64,000 bases of DNA from Panax quinquefolius (GCA_020205615.1 CM035160.1:3450437-3514436), one strand, 5' to 3'. Positions 1 through 14,280 are shown, numbered from the stretch's first letter. The notes: generated by a model not told the origin, from the sequence alone. Program-made: numbers and translations.

Positions 1-3000
1 AAAAGATTAGAGTAAGGCCTTTATATTCCAAAATCCAATTAGATTTTGTACTTGTTGATTATGTTGCCTTTATATTCTTGTTCAAGTTGGGAGTTAGTTC
101 TTTTCAGTTAGGAATTTGAGATCACAGGACTGTGAGGCCAAGACAAATTTGCATATGATAGCATCATTGTTTACTGTTCTGATCCATTGACAAAATTTGC
201 CAAACTGAAAGAGTACGGAATCCGTACCTTAATATAGTACCAAAAAAAGGAATCTCAACCATTTCTTTCCGGATTTTTATTTATTATTTATTTATGAAAC
301 GATACCTAATTTTCAAAAGATGCGGATACTCATTTCGAATGAACTCTCTATCTCCCCAGTAGCTTCATTCGAATAATTTTACCACAAGACTTTAACAAAA
401 GGAAGAATAAGGAAATAAGTTACTACCAATTGCCTTCAAAATTCTAAGAAATCTATCTTCATTCTTCTCCTTTCTTTCATTAAGAAATTTTTTACAAGAA
501 GATATTGGTAGCCCGATAGTTTGAGGCCTTATTTTGATGGATTTGATTCGATTCGGACTTGGGATTTGACTCAAGATTTGCATATGATAGCATCATTGTT
601 TACTGTTCTGATCCATTGTTTGCCAAACTGAAAAGGAATCTCAACCATTTCTATGCCTTAAAATTTACTTTCTTTCATTAAGTACTTTTCTGACTTAAGT
701 CAATCTACTTGAAATAAACCCTAATAGGTGCTTTTCTAAATAGAGTCGTCTACTTTGATGACAATATAATGCTGAATGAAATTGGGATTCAGTTAAAACT
801 CACCGAAATACAGTGACTAAGCAAATTCATATTATTACAAAAAGCAGAAGTTTGTCCTCTGTAGATTGTTATAAAAAGTTCACATATTTCACCTTGTAGG
901 CTGCAGATAAACCTTCAGTGGAGTTTTCTTAAACAAGTACTCATCTATCTACTATGTGCATCTAGTCATGTAATATCTCACTACAAATATTTTTTTTCCA
1001 GACATGTTATGATAGATCTTATCATAACATTTCTTTTAATACCATTTTCTCTTATAATTGATCAAAATTCAAAATAAAATACTGGTGATTTAAGGCCATG
1101 TGATACAATTTGTAATTTTTTATGTATGCCATGCAGCGGTAATCTAACGACAACTTATGAGGCACTGACCATCTCTAATTGTAGAAGATAATGTTTGCCA
1201 CTTTTTGACATTCAACCCACGATCAATGACTTTCATAAGCCCTTCAATTGCTCACCTCAGCCCATAGTCAACATTATGGCAAAGCAACTTAAGTTGTGTG
1301 TCTACGAAGATGGGCCTAAGTGTGTGCTCACGAGTTGGCGGCAGCTTCTTTGAAAGTTAATCTTATCTATCATCCTCCTGTGACAGGCTCAGAAGCATAT
1401 AAGACCAATTACTAGGTGCTCACAACTGGTATGTAATGCTGCTCATTTCTATTGAATGATGGGTAGAAGATGGGAATGTTACTCTGGCTTTGTTGCTGGT
1501 TACAGAACTCTCATAAACTATCATTAAGTTTTCAAAGACTATAATTTTCAGATGCATACTTTTTGTAGTATCTAGTTATCATCATGTAAAAATTTTACTA
1601 TAATTATAAATCAGATGCATAATTTTTTGTATCTAATTATAATCATGTAATAAATTAGGGTAACAAACAAAAGACAATCATTGATTGTACGTACCATAAG
1701 TTCTTTAAGCCTAGTGAAATTGATGATCATAGACTAGTTAGACTGAACCAAGTTAAACTAATAAATTGCGTGTTGCAAGTTTAGTCGAGTATCATCTTGC
1801 TTGTTGCAAGTTTAGTAGAGACTATAAGCTGCTCTACGTTCTATTATTCAATATGGGCCAAGCGAGTTACTTGGGGCTAGATCTGAAGTTTTTGACCCTC
1901 TTTTTGTTTATTATAACACGACTGGAGCATCTTTTATTGTCATTTTCCATCTAACTTTTCTTTTTGCTTTGCCTCACATGACTGGTAGTGGTAGTTTTGT
2001 CTGTCCAATTAATTTACTGTTTGAGCTTTCAATAGATTTACAAGTGATTTTATGTTCATAAAACAAAGGGCACGTACCCTTGCTATATAGGTTGAACTAG
2101 TGCATAGCAGGACGGACCATTGCTGGTCTTGGGAAGCTTTTGATGGTATATTCAACTAAGCATTGTGGGAATAGGCCAGCTCCTCACAAGGGTTTGAGCT
2201 TTTAGCAGTTACCACCTGAATGAAAGCAATAAGCTTTTTAATAAATCCATACTGATATTGTTAATTTCTAGGAAGAGTATATTCTGAAGTTCCTTGTCTA
2301 TAGAAAAGATTTTGAGATGTGTTGCTTTCGACACCACATCTAAATGTTTGTGTGCATGCTCACGTGGATATCCGTCAGTCTCAAATCTATAAATGATTTG
2401 TTTATACTAATGCTCTCTTACAAGAAAGGTAAATGTTATTTTATCAACTAGTTTTATTTGCTAATGAGATACGCTATATCAGTGACTAATATTGGTACTG
2501 ATTTTGTGCACGACAATGAGATACGTCATTACATATTTTTTTTTAGAGTTTTCTAGCTCGAATTCGTAAGGATTTTTAACCAAGGAAATGATAGGAAAAG
2601 AATTTTCCTTGGTTCTGTTTGCGAGTTTAGTAAAGAAATTAGGACATGAATGAATGTCTAAAATTTGTTTTGTGTTACAAGGGTTATTACGGAATTAAAA
2701 ATAAATTCATTGAACTCATTTTCTTTTTCTTACTTTCCTACCATTTTCCTTTGTTTTTCTTATCTTTCTTGACTTAAAAAACTTGCAAACATGAGCTTTC
2801 TAAAGAAAATTACAATTTTCCTTAGCTTATGTATTCTCTCCTTGGTTATAAAAATTCACAAACAGGGTGTAAATGAATATCCATTATATTCGGTCAAACT
2901 TGTTTATTTAAATTGAATTATAAATTATTTTTTGTGAAGTAAAAAATTTGTACTTTTTAAAAATAATTTATATAGTAAAAAAAAATGACTTATGAGTTGG

Positions 3001-3964
3001 TTTGATGAGTCATGGCGGAAGAGGCCCATAGATAGTTTATCTTGATTAGTTCCAAGTGTCCACCTCCTTTTAAAGTATGCTTGCTGGATTGAAATACTGA
3101 AGTTAGATTCAGGAGGAAGTTTTGGCCCAGTCTCCGTCTGAACCTTATCAGATGGGAATATTTACTTACAGTAGACCACATTTCGTCCTGCTCCTGCTCC
3201 TGCTCCTGCTTTAGAGGAAAGGCTCTTATCAACTTTGTATAAAGCACACTTGAATGATTTATACAGCTTTTAAAGGTGAAAACCCTTTCCTTTGAAAGTG
3301 AAAGAATCAAAATATTAATGTAGTCGTTTAACTTTCTTTTGTCATAGTGATCCTTCCTTCTAGCAGGGGGGGGTACTCTGTTTGAATTTTGTTGCAGAAA
3401 ATCTAAAATTCTGGTTTAAATCCAGAGTATGTATTTTATTTCTTAACCATATTATGGTTTGCCATGGACACGTTTATATGCGTCAAAAGTCGGATGAGAC
3501 TCATGTTGGGACCGGACCCACCTAGTAAATTAATTAGAATAGTAGTATAGTCCCATCAAATTTCAGGAAGAAGAAGAAGAAAGAAGATGCATAAACTGGG
3601 TTGGGGTTTGCGGCTTTACGTGATTCAAGCATATAGTTTTGGCTTTAGTTGCATTGCATGCCAACTTATAATATAGTATTGTATTGTGTGTAATAAATTT
3701 CAAAAGTTAAAAACTATGCAATCATATACATCATCTCAAAAACAAATTACAAACTAAGAGTGATGGAAGTATTTGTCCACACCCAAACAAACAAAATGAA
3801 GATAATTCGTATTCAATCTTACTGTATATCCAATAATTGATCATCAAAATACTGTTTGGTCACCAATTGCGGCTGATTTCAAGCTTGTCACGGGATATTA
3901 AATGTTATAGTATCGATTACCAGTTTAGCAGTATATCAATCTTTGTTTCTTCTAATTACGTACT
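1..3964. other. Intergenic region, no gene recognised
   Basis: No open frame here resembles a protein family that I know, and no spliced gene could be assembled. The stretch is AT-rich. It holds a direct duplication (151-267 and 580-652), a (CAGGAG)-like run near 3186-3212 read on the minus strand, and a G8 run near 3366. A minus-strand frame at 2990-3310 is open but has no recognisable domain. Confidence 0.5.
151..652 (+). repeat. Direct duplication, copies at 151-267 and 580-652
   Basis: Both copies begin GCATATGATAGCATCATTG, continue through a shared TTTGCCAAACTGAAA block and end at GGAATCTCAACCATTTCT. The second copy lacks about 45 bases present in the first, including the segment around the GTACGGAATCCGTACC palindrome. 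The spacing is about 430 bp. No mechanism is visible. Confidence 0.7.
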
Positions 3965-4004
3965 ACTACCACCACCACCACCACCACCACCACCAGCAGC
4001 AGTA

Positions 4005-4057
<53 letters not shown>
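3965..4057. repeat. (ACC)n followed by (TA)n compound microsatellite
   Basis: An ACC/CCA trinucleotide run (about 3965-3994) passes through a short AGC/AGT segment into an uninterrupted TA run of about 50 bp ending at 4057. Confidence 0.9.
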
Positions 4058-4061
<4 letters not shown>

Positions 4062-4988
4062 ACCTATCATTGTTTCTTCTATTTGTTATGATAAAGTTAA
4101 GCAAGCACATTATACACATTGTAACCCATAATACTGACGACTGACGCAGGCAAATCAAATGTTGAAGGAGCATTTCTGTGTTAATTTGTCATCTAAATTT
4201 TTAATTTGATAATACACACAGACACGGACACAGACACAAATGATAAATTTGCATTTGCATTTGGATGTTTGGCATGAGACAACAAAACAAAACAAAACGA
4301 GATAACGAATATTGTTTTGTTAGTCATTGCATATGTGCAGCTTATATTTAATTTTAGGGAAATAAGTTCCTGTTTCAGCTCCCCAAGTCGCTAAAATTGT
4401 ATACATCCCGTCCCGACAAATATGTGATAAAATTGAATTGCGATCAATGCGATAAAATAAAATAAATTAAGGTATAATAATTTCTAATTCATACATGTTA
4501 TCTCTCATGTATATATATATATATATATGCATATTGGTCTGCGATACATAACACAAGATTATTAGAATAATCTTTGGGTTGCCCCATTTTAAGTGTCCTA
4601 ATTACTTGTAATTAAAACGGGAGGGAGGAAGGGAGTAGTTTGGTTAAAACTTAAATGCATATGTGCCTAAAAATATGGAGGAAGCTAGGTAGCTAGCTCC
4701 AGAAGATCCTGACTGAAAGAGTGATGGATTTCAACTTACAAAGACTAACACAAGCATTGACAGGAACAGGTAATCATAGAGGGGTTTGGTAGGTTAACAA
4801 TAGCTTTCTGGTACAACTGTACAACTTCTTTGATTTATCAGCTCCTCTCCGCTCCGCTCCATTAAAGTTTGGGTTTGGGTTTAGTAGTAGGGGCTTTACT
4901 GTGCAATAATGAATGGAGAAATCTATTTCTCGTATGGGTTTCCCAGCTGTATTTGATTGATGTCATATCATGTACGCGGTTTGATATT

Positions 4989-5178
4989 AGGGAATAATGT
5001 GTCTATGTTTTATTTGGACATAGTCTATCAAAACTACGTCATTTTGACATATTTATTTTTGATTTCTGATTTGGGAGAAGATAAACTGTTTTTTCTCTTA
5101 AAAATCAAATCTGCCAAAACGACGTAATTTTGATAGACTGTGTGTGCACAAATAAAACATACATAGCTGTGTATTACC
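4989..5178. mobile_element. Snapback MITE, about 190 bp
   Basis: The two halves are near-perfect inverted repeats. The left arm carries GTCTATGTTTTATTTGGACA followed by AGTCTATCAAAACTACGTC, and the right arm carries the reverse complement with a few mismatches. Together the arms cover nearly the whole element. ATATT flanks both sides (4984-4988 and 5179-5183) and may be the target duplication. There is no coding capacity. The superfamily is uncertain. Confidence 0.7.
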
Positions 5179-5188
5179 ATATTGACTT

Positions 5189-5789
5189 TGATATTATTAT
5201 TATTATTAGAATTAGATCACACACGCATACGACAGTAAATAATTAACACAGAGATTTACGTGATTCTCCAATTTGGGTACTCCACAGGAGCGGCATTATT
5301 TTCTTATTTAGATTGATTGAGTGTGTTATAGAGCTTTACAATAGATAGTATTTATAATTAATATTTCTATTCCAACCTTAATTCACATTATAGCATTAAT
5401 ACCCCGTAATATCATTTTCTAATCAAACCATGAAAAGCGATGTTCGTTGTCGACGCTGATCGCGTCACTTTTGACTTTTAGAGTGCCACGCCTTTTGTGC
5501 TTTCTAGAACTTTGTCCACACCGTGGCCACGCACTCCGTAGCTGGCACACTCCGCGAGAACTCCTCGAATTTCTATTCTTTCTAGCACGCACTGCGCCAC
5601 ACATACATAGACTGCCTCTTGGCCCCACGTTGATCTTGCAAAAACTCCGTATTGATCATGGGGCTTTGCCCTGCACCCCCAACCTTTGGTTCAACCCGTT
5701 AGTGCGTAGCTTCGCTACATTCCGTTCCGTTGCACTCTGCAGTGACTTTTTTCAATAATTTTTAAATTATTAGTCACAAGTCCCCAACA
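5189..5789 (-). mobile_element. Probable copia-type LTR (solo or fragment), minus orientation
   Basis: Read on the minus strand the segment starts TGTTGGGGACTTGTG and ends near AATATCA. Towards its 3' end it carries an 'AATCACGTAAATCTCTGTGTTAA' -like segment of the kind common at the ends of plant copia LTRs. It is clearly more GC-rich (about 5440-5720) than its surroundings. No partner LTR, primer-binding site or clean 5-bp duplication was found. Open frames on both strands here are incidental. Confidence 0.5.
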
Positions 5790-6904
5790 ATTATTATTTT
5801 GTGTTTTAGTATTATTTTTTTGATTTCATCGCGTGGGACATTGTTTTGTGTGTTAGTCTTCTTAAACCTGTTTTGAGTCGAGGCGGATCCTCCATTCCAA
5901 TTTCTCTGTCCTCTTATGTTCTCTGACGTATGTCTTTTTATTTAATTTTAGAGTTAATTGGTGTTAAATAAGAGATTAGATGTCAAAATATAAATAAGGA
6001 CTGAAGAGCAACGAGAGGATATCTTTCTCGTTTTTGGTAGGGGGGCCGGGTTCTCTAAAAATAGGTTTAGAGTAGGTAGTGGCGGACGCAGAAGGTTGGT
6101 GGAATCTCATTTAATTCTCATTTAATCAGTTCGGCAAATATTCTGTAATAATAATATTATTATTTTTAACTAATAATAATAATAATATTTTAGTGATTCA
6201 ATAATAATTATAAAAAATATAATAAGTGGGCCTCCCTTACCGTAATTGGTTTAGAATTGCTATATATCTTGATTTAATAAACCAAAGACGTACAGGAAAC
6301 ACAAACAATTAAACTGCAACTATCCTCAATTAATGAACAATTATAGCTATCAAACAAAAGTGATCGTTCTATCAAGTGATAAATAGGACTGTAACTTCTA
6401 ATCAAGTGATATTGATATTGATATAAACATGACAAATTAAAGTTAACTAAAAAAACAAACACAGATTATGCATTCATTCTTGATTTAATCATTATTAATA
6501 CATACAAACATCAATATATCTTCATTTTTATATCTTGCTAGCTATATTTTAATTACCTTATATATATATATATATAAGATTCACTTTTGTGGATTTTTTC
6601 TCTCTCGTTGATATATTAATTAAATTAACCTGAAATTAAGGAATTCAAAATTAAGGGTAGGCCACCCAAAATTGCATCAGCAAATGGCATTAGTTAGAAG
6701 GATCAAAATTCACAGTGTTTCACGATAAGTTGGTCGATTGATTAATCATTCTTTAAACCACGGAGAAATCAACTTTCGAAATTTTCACATCGACACTACT
6801 GTATTAATCAATTGACTAAAGTTAACTTAATTCTAACCACTTCTTTAATAGAAGGCACATGGGTGAGTTGTCCTACTCGTGCATAGCTTGTCTCTTAAAG
6901 TGAA

Positions 6905-6942
<38 letters not shown>

Positions 6943-9195
6943 TCCCATGTATGGCCATCTCTATCAAATGAAGCTTAACCACCTAACTCACTCGATCTGT
7001 TTTATGAAAATTTAATTCATGACCCGTGTACGTACCTTCATCAATCACCACTAGCTAGCTAGCTTGTCCAATATTCTTAATCACCAAACAGCAGCCTTTC
7101 ACATTCTTAATTTCTAGTACTGCTTAATTTGGTTCCTTGATAAATTAATTATTAGGGTTTAATTTACTTTTACGCGCAAATTGATTGCAAAAGCATGTAC
7201 TGTATTTATTTATTACTTTTGTCATGTATGTGTTTTATGATATTTTCGATTTTTTACCACCTATATATCCATTTTTGTCTAGGGAAAATGAATAGTACCC
7301 ATAAATTAATTAAGGTGTTTTAATTTATGCTCTTCTGTTTGAAGGAAAGGTGGAATTGTATTGTATTGTTTTGATGAAAATTTCTTGGACACGACTAGTG
7401 TTACTTTTTTTTTAATGTAATAATAGCTAGGTAGGTAACAATTAAAATTGCGAAAATCAAATTAAACATCATAATTACCTGCCATATATATTTTCGAGAG
7501 AGGAAAAAATATCAGAATTAGCTACTCGATCTAGCTAGTGATCATACTGAGTTGATATGTATGTTCTAATTAATTAATTATTATTGTTTCTCATTTTACT
7601 CTTTAGATATCAACAAAAGACATCTCCTCTCAATATATATATATATATATATAGATGTCATTGGACTTTCAAGTGATTAGATCTGTGTTATCTACTAATA
7701 TCATTGTCTTGTCACATGATCATACATGCGGGTCTTGATCATATAATGAATCTCACTTTTATATAAGAAGGAAGTACGTGAAAATAGTGTTTAATCCAGA
7801 GGGGTTAATTGATCAGAAGTTTTATTGTTTTTCACATCCACAAAAAAAAAGAAGAGAAAATAAATAATTAAAATGAATGATCTCAAAATTGTGTACGTAG
7901 GCTAGCTATTTCATAACTGGTATGTCGATAGGAGGGGGAGGCTAGAGATTGGAATTGTGACCTTAACCTTGAAGCTAAGGGTGTAAATGAATCGAGTCGA
8001 TCCGAGTATTGAGTTGTTCAGATTTGGATTACAAAATTTATCGAGTATAAAATAAGGTTTGATTGAAATTTATTTAATTTCTGAAATTGAAGCGCGATTC
8101 GAATCGGTAGAAACAGTTTGAACTTTTCGAACGAATATGATCCGAAGTATCGATAAAATTACTGATTTGAAGAGGTTCGAGAGTAATTTATCGAACTTTA
8201 AAATTTCTTCATATTTGACTCATTTATATTTCGAAATGAATTTGAATCGAACTTTTAATCGCGAGTCGAATCGGTAGAATTGTTTTCTTTTCATTTTCTG
8301 GCGCTTTACTTGAAGCTTAAGAAATCCAAAAAGTGCAAGTCACAGATCAGTCAACATAAGATGTGTCGATGTTCAAAATAATTCAATTGAATTATTAACA
8401 GTCGTCAAAAAATTTTGGTTGTTCTATCGTAACAATATTGATATTTAAATAGAGTTAGAAGATTAAATAAAAAAGTAATATATATATTTTTTAAGTATGC
8501 TTTTATAAATTGGAAATTAATTTCTTTTTTCTAGTACGGGTAAGCGTACCTTTCTTAAATTGTAGAATGATACTTTTTTTTGGGGTAGAGAATTAATCCT
8601 AACAACTAGTTTGATGATTTTTTTGTTATTATCTACGATGATGATATACGTACGTACAATTCCTAATGCTTACTTAACACTATCTAATTTTCTTAATATG
8701 TTTTTACTTAATAAATTCATATACGTACAATCGTAATCCTTACCTAACACTATCTATTTTTCTTTGTTTTCAGTTCATAAATTCCCTATCTGGATCGTCG
8801 TAGATGATTAAGAATACTGAATATTTGCCTAAAATTAATGAATTTATTTGACACGGAAATAATTAAAAGAAGAAAATAGTTAATATTATATATACAATTA
8901 ATTAATATGGTTAATTTGTGTGTGTATATATATATATGGAGAATAATAACTTGCTACGGTAATGTTCATTCTTGTACAAATTCAATTCGCCGTTAAAATA
9001 AAATTTTGAACTTGCATCTTAATTTCTGAAAGTCGGTCTCTTTGTTGAAGGTGATGGTCTTGATTTTGTTCAAATAAAGGGTCATAAAATGCAAGCTAAA
9101 GTACTTGCGTAAATACTAGTATATATATAACGAGTAGCTCATGCATTCCATGCAAAATTCTAAGTTTTCAGAATTTTTCTATAATAGATTCAAAT

Positions 9196-9227
<32 letters not shown>

Positions 9228-10436
9228 GGAACAATATTATCTGTTATGGTATTTGTATTTTTTCTTTATATTGGGTTGCTTGGGTTTGTGAGAATCGGTG
9301 GGCAGTATGCATGTAAAACTAAGAAGTATAATATTTTTCAATTCTTAATTTAGTAAAAGTAATTGATGTAAAACATGGTGCTTTTTCTTCTTCTCCATTT
9401 TTAGAAGAGGACTATCAGTTGGGGACAAAAATAACTTAAAATGACATCATTATGCTACTCTTGTACTGCTAACCTGTGAGTACAAACCACCATCCTTAAT
9501 ATTTTTGAAGGAAAAAAGTAGTGTTAGTGTTAGGAATATTCCGCTCATATATTTTTATTTAAAAGTATATTTTGATTCAAAAAAATAACTTATTAGATCT
9601 ATAGTTCATTTTATTAAAGCATGGAGATGCCAAAAAAAATTTTAACAGCATAAAATATATTTATCACTAAAAAATAAAATTTCACTATTACAAAACATAT
9701 TTTTACTAAAACAAAAATAATATAGTAATAAAATTTGCTTTGACAAAGATACTAAAACATAGCAAAAAAAAGTCTTTTAAAACATATCAAAACTTCGTCA
9801 AAACTTGGGGGGCTAGCCTTACAAAATTTTTAAACCAAACCAAATGTACAAGTGAGTTTTATAAAATTTTCAAAATTTGGGGGTGAATCTTACAAAATTT
9901 TCAAACATTAAAATAGATATAAAGGATCATAATGTATCCTTTTCAATTTAAAAAAAATCACCATTAAAATTTTATCAACTATAACAACAATGATCATGAT
10001 CAAGTCAATGAATAGTCCCTTTTTACACCCAGGTCAAAGAGAATTTTTCATCATGGGTTGTTGCCACACAGGTCAAAAACACTCAACAATCATATTGTCT
10101 TTGCAACTAGGCCAAAGACATTCATAACCATTTAAGTCTTGATGATTAATTAGTACAAATAATAATGATATAAAGGATCGATGAACATAAATAAGAAGAA
10201 TAATATGATAAACAATAAACATTAATTAGAGATTTGTAATTTAATTTGTTCATACTCCAATAATGTCCAATTTGTCATCACGATATCCAGAATATCGATT
10301 CAAGTTTAAGAATAATATTTAAAGTTCACAGTTCAAATTCAACATGAAGATTCAGGTTAAAAGATATTAGATGAAGCACCAACTATTAAGAAAATTTTAA
10401 TCATTTCAGGAATTTTCACCATTTAATGTTAAGTAA
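5790..10436. other. Intergenic region, no gene recognised
   Basis: AT-rich DNA with several TA microsatellites (6907-6940, around 7639-7652, around 9200-9228). A divergent low-copy-looking repeat near 7980-8280 is rich in GAATCG/CGAGT motifs. No open frame resembles a known protein. Confidence 0.5.
6907..6940. repeat. (TA)n microsatellite
   Basis: Uninterrupted AT dinucleotide run of about 34 bp in intergenic DNA. Confidence 0.9.
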
Positions 10437-10990
10437 CTTTACAACAAAAAGGATTATTTCCGATGGAATATTCCGTTGGTGATAAGCATTTTTCGTCGAG
10501 GTTAACCTTATTTAAACGGAATATTGATCGGAAATTGATTAAATATATAAGAAAAGTCGAAATTAAGTCCGTCGATCTTTCGGTCGGGGATAGTTAACAT
10601 CGATGGACTTATCCTCGACTGAATATTCAGTCGGGGTTAATATATGTCCGACTGAAAACCTTCGGTCGAGGCTATTCGGTCGATGATAATTATGACACGT
10701 GGCAGCATGACAAAATTTGCAGATTCCTTAAACTCGACGGAATTCCGTCGAGCGTATAACTATATATTCCGTCGGAAGTAACAGGATATTCCGTCGACCG
10801 TAGTGTTGGTTCTGGCGGGAGAGTTTGGCCCCATGATGGGAAACGTGTGTTTGACGTAAGTCCGTCGAAATGCTTTTTATGACGATTGAACTATTATCAT
10901 TGAATAATCGATCGTAGAAATAGAATAATCTCGACTGAATGTATTCCGTCGGAGTTACTTCCGTCGGCGATAAGCCCTTTTCTTGTAGTG
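10437..10990. mobile_element. Non-autonomous CACTA element (554 bp)
   Basis: The right end, read inwards, is CACTACAAGAAAAGGG, the classic plant CACTA terminus. The left end is the degenerate CTTTACAACAAAAAGG. A 3-bp duplication TAA sits directly outside both ends (10434-10436 and 10991-10993). The interior is packed with subterminal motifs of the TCCGTCGG/GGTCGAGG type in both orientations, as expected of CACTA transposase-binding arrays. There is no transposase frame, so it would depend on an autonomous relative. Confidence 0.88.
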
Positions 10991-10993
10991 TAA

Positions 10994-11733
10994 GGAGTGT
11001 ACAAATGAACAATTTTTTTTTTACCATAGTAAGTTTAAAATTAGAAGTATGAAAGAAAATTATATTCATTGCCTTAGCACGTGACAAGATATTATTTTCT
11101 ATGTAATTGATTAATTAACCTATATGTATATTTATAATTTAATTAGTAATTACGACATATAAGTTTCATAGTGTACACTAACTCGTATATTATTAACTCG
11201 TCAAAAGTGACTTGATAGTATAAATTTGTGTAGTGTACAAAATAGAGCAGGATAAACTTCAAAATAGTTTTTTTTGAAGTAATAATATTTAAAAACAATC
11301 TTCCAGATGAAACTTTTTTTAAAAAATCTTCTAAAAAAAGAGTTGTAAACACTATGTGATGTGTGTGGGTGTTTGTATAACTTTTATAAAAAAATTCACT
11401 TGAATAATTCTTGCATTCTTAAGTGATATTCATCAATACTTAAGGTAGCCTTAACACACTTAGAAAGACACTTATGTTAGTACAATGCATGTATTTAGAT
11501 TTGACGATGATATGTGAAATTAATGTATATTTGTAATCAATAGCTTTTGTGCAGTCCTTAAATTGAAATTTGTGTAAAAGGACTTAGTTTAGAGATCGAA
11601 CTTGTTAGGTTGAACAATTTTGTAGAATGAACCGAATGTATAGATATTAAGTTTGAATTGAGTCGATCATAAAGTAAGTAGTTGAAGATCATAGAGCCTA
11701 CTGATTATAGTTCTGAATATCGTAGAGCTAGCC
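10994..11733. other. Intergenic region between CACTA element and LTR block
   Basis: AT-rich sequence without recognisable genes or complete repeats. Two minus-strand open frames (10728-11087, 11143-11352) are chance frames, and the first overlaps the CACTA element. Confidence 0.5.
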
Positions 11734-13596
11734 TGTGACGCCCCCAAAACAGGTATACATCACCTATTCTGAGTCGCCAAATACATGGTACAAAATACAA
11801 ATACAACTTAATTATACAATTGTCGTGCAAAGTACGACAAAACATAAGCTGTGAGTTTTAATACAAATATTGTCGTTTAGACAATATACAAACTCAAATT
11901 TAATATTATTACATTTATTTTCCCACTATTTCCTTTGAATAGTGAGGACTACTAATGCTTATCATCCGTAAAGTCACTCCGGTCGCCCTCGACTAGTCCT
12001 CGCTACGTTTTCATTTCACAAGAGAACAATGAAAGTAAAGGGGTGAGCTCGACTAGCCCAAGAGGGAAATATTATGACTAAGATAATGCGAATATATTAT
12101 CGTTAACCTTCAACAGTGTTAAACTGATATAATATAACAACCATCAAGTTTAACTACAGTGGAACAAATAATCCATTAAAAGAGTCAAGTAGAGAATAAA
12201 ATCTACTATCTTTTATGATTTAAAAGGTATTTCAACACTTTTATCACTGGGACTCATCTTAATAAATAATCCACATCAAGAATCGCCTCGTAATACGGCG
12301 AGGATATTCTTTAGTATCACGACCACAATTATCCATGCATTACGGCCAAGAATATTTGTGTATTCATTAATGGTCATGATCATGCCAACAACGAATCATC
12401 CATCAATGCACTACGGGCGATGAGGACTTTTACCACATCATTTGTAACATTACGGTTATGATTACATCGAATAATCTCTGGTCATAATCATACCAAGTCC
12501 ATCTATGCACTACAGCCACAGAGATGACTTTCAACAAAATATAAACATGAGGATGATGATAATGATATAAGAATTCAATAAAATAAGTTCAAGAATTATT
12601 TTATCCAGGAATCAATAACGTCCAAATTGTCAACATGATACTGCTTTGTGGAGTAAAATTTAAGAATGCTCAGAAGAATATTTCAATGAAAAGATATCTT
12701 TGGATGAAGCGCAAATATCGAGGATATTCCACTAATTTCATGGAGTATAGAAGTCAAAACTTTAACCAATTTGAGTATAACAAGGAATGGAATAACAAAA
12801 GAAATCACCACCATGCGATGATCGCACAGCGAGTTATTCAACAGAATAATAAATAACGGAATCAGTCCAACAGTAAAAGCGCATGCAGAGAGGATATTCC
12901 AGCGAGAATAATAAAAGCGGAATCGGTCCCGTAGAACGCATGCAGAGCAGGATGTCCCAAGAATGATAAATAATGGAACCAGTAAAGGCGAAAGCCTTGC
13001 AGATGGGATGTTCAACGAGAATGATAAAGAATGGAATAATGAAGAATTTCACCAAGTATAGGGTAGGCAGCGTATCTGAGTTATTCTAATAGAATAATAA
13101 AGAATGGAATAATGAAGTTCTCTTCATGGATAAGAAAGAAATAATACTCCCTACTTGAAAAAAGCTGGATCTTTGGAATAGTGAAGTAGCAGAGATTTCT
13201 CTCTTATTTCTCTATAATTTTTCTCTATAATAATCGCCTAAAGCTTTTGTGAATTGGTGAGAAATGAAGGAAGAATGAGCTTACATTTATAGGAAAATAT
13301 AGTTTCGATAATTTTGACGTTTTGGGGCTCGAAAAATTACGATGACAATACCTCCAACTTTTCTTTCTTTTATTTTTAATTTAGTTCGCAAGTATTATCA
13401 AACTTGCACCACCTCCCCAAAATAGTAAATAATGTGAATCAATAGTTCAATCATGTGAATCAATAGTATAATCATGTGAAAATACTTAATTTCAAAGATA
13501 GTACTCCATCTATACCTCCATTTTTAACTTAGTCATGCAAATATTATAAATCTTGCACCAACTCCCTAATAGTAAATAATGTGATTCAATAGTACT
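11734..13596 (-). mobile_element. Minus-strand LTR, segment 1 of 3 (oldest layer of the nest)
   Basis: Begins TGTGACGCCCCC, the reverse complement of the LTR 3' end seen at 22630-22649. It follows that LTR backwards for about 1.6 kb, through the 65-90-bp minisatellite block (about 12780-13110) and the TATA region near 13285. The sequence is interrupted at 13596 by the insertion of the full-length element. Its continuation is 22650-22957 and 25436-26017. The three pieces sum to about 2.74 kb, close to the 2.72-2.75 kb LTRs of the family, so they very probably form a single split LTR. Confidence 0.75.
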
Positions 13597-14280
13597 TGTA
13601 AGACCCCCACTTTTATAAATAAAGATGAATTTTTTATAAATATTATTTTTGAATATTATGGAATAAATTTGATATAATGTTATAGTCAGGTAATATTTAT
13701 AAATTTTTCAAAGTAAGAAGTTGTTATAAAATATTCGTTTGGTGGGGAATATTCTTTTGTCGGGGAATATTAAATGACATACGGCTCAATCATTAGTGGA
13801 CCCCCTAACGAAAGTATTATCGTAGTTAGAAAGCGACAAAATTATTTTCTATAAAAATAACGGCAGAGTAATTATTCTGGTAAAACCGTTGAACTACCCG
13901 GTAGTAAAAATACGATGTCTGGCGTAGTTGTATAAGTAGACACGATATTGATTATTGATGCTTACGTGAGAAGTCACTCAATTTATGCTCAATTATTCTT
14001 CACGATAATTCTTTGCATCATATCTCTTATATTATTGATTCAATTATTGTCACAAGATTATCATCGTATAATATGTTATAGTATTAAATTATTAATTGAG
14101 ACGACAAGTTATAAATGATTAATAATTGTTGAAAGATTAAATATGTGTTGATTAAAAATAAAATGATTTGTGGTAATATTTATTCAATCCTTGATGTATA
14201 TAAAGAGTACATTATGAGGCGTTTGTGGTAAGTTTGATTATTTTATGGGGGCCCATATGTCATCATCTAAGAGTCCATTA

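Noticed and set aside
2990..3310. 106-codon open frame on the minus strand with a Gln-Glu repeat
   Set aside because: No recognisable domain, composition like the surrounding intergenic DNA, and the repeat comes from a hexanucleotide run. Not called as a gene.
3837..4091. Open frame with poly-Pro and Tyr-Ile repeats
   Set aside because: Entirely explained by the ACC and TA microsatellites.
4565..4637. Segment ending GGGAGGGAGGAAGGGAGTA, like one end of a Stowaway MITE
   Set aside because: Only one end can be recognised and no matching left end was found.
5419..5758. Overlapping open frames on both strands in a GC-richer island
   Set aside because: Falls inside a probable copia LTR. No protein family resemblance.
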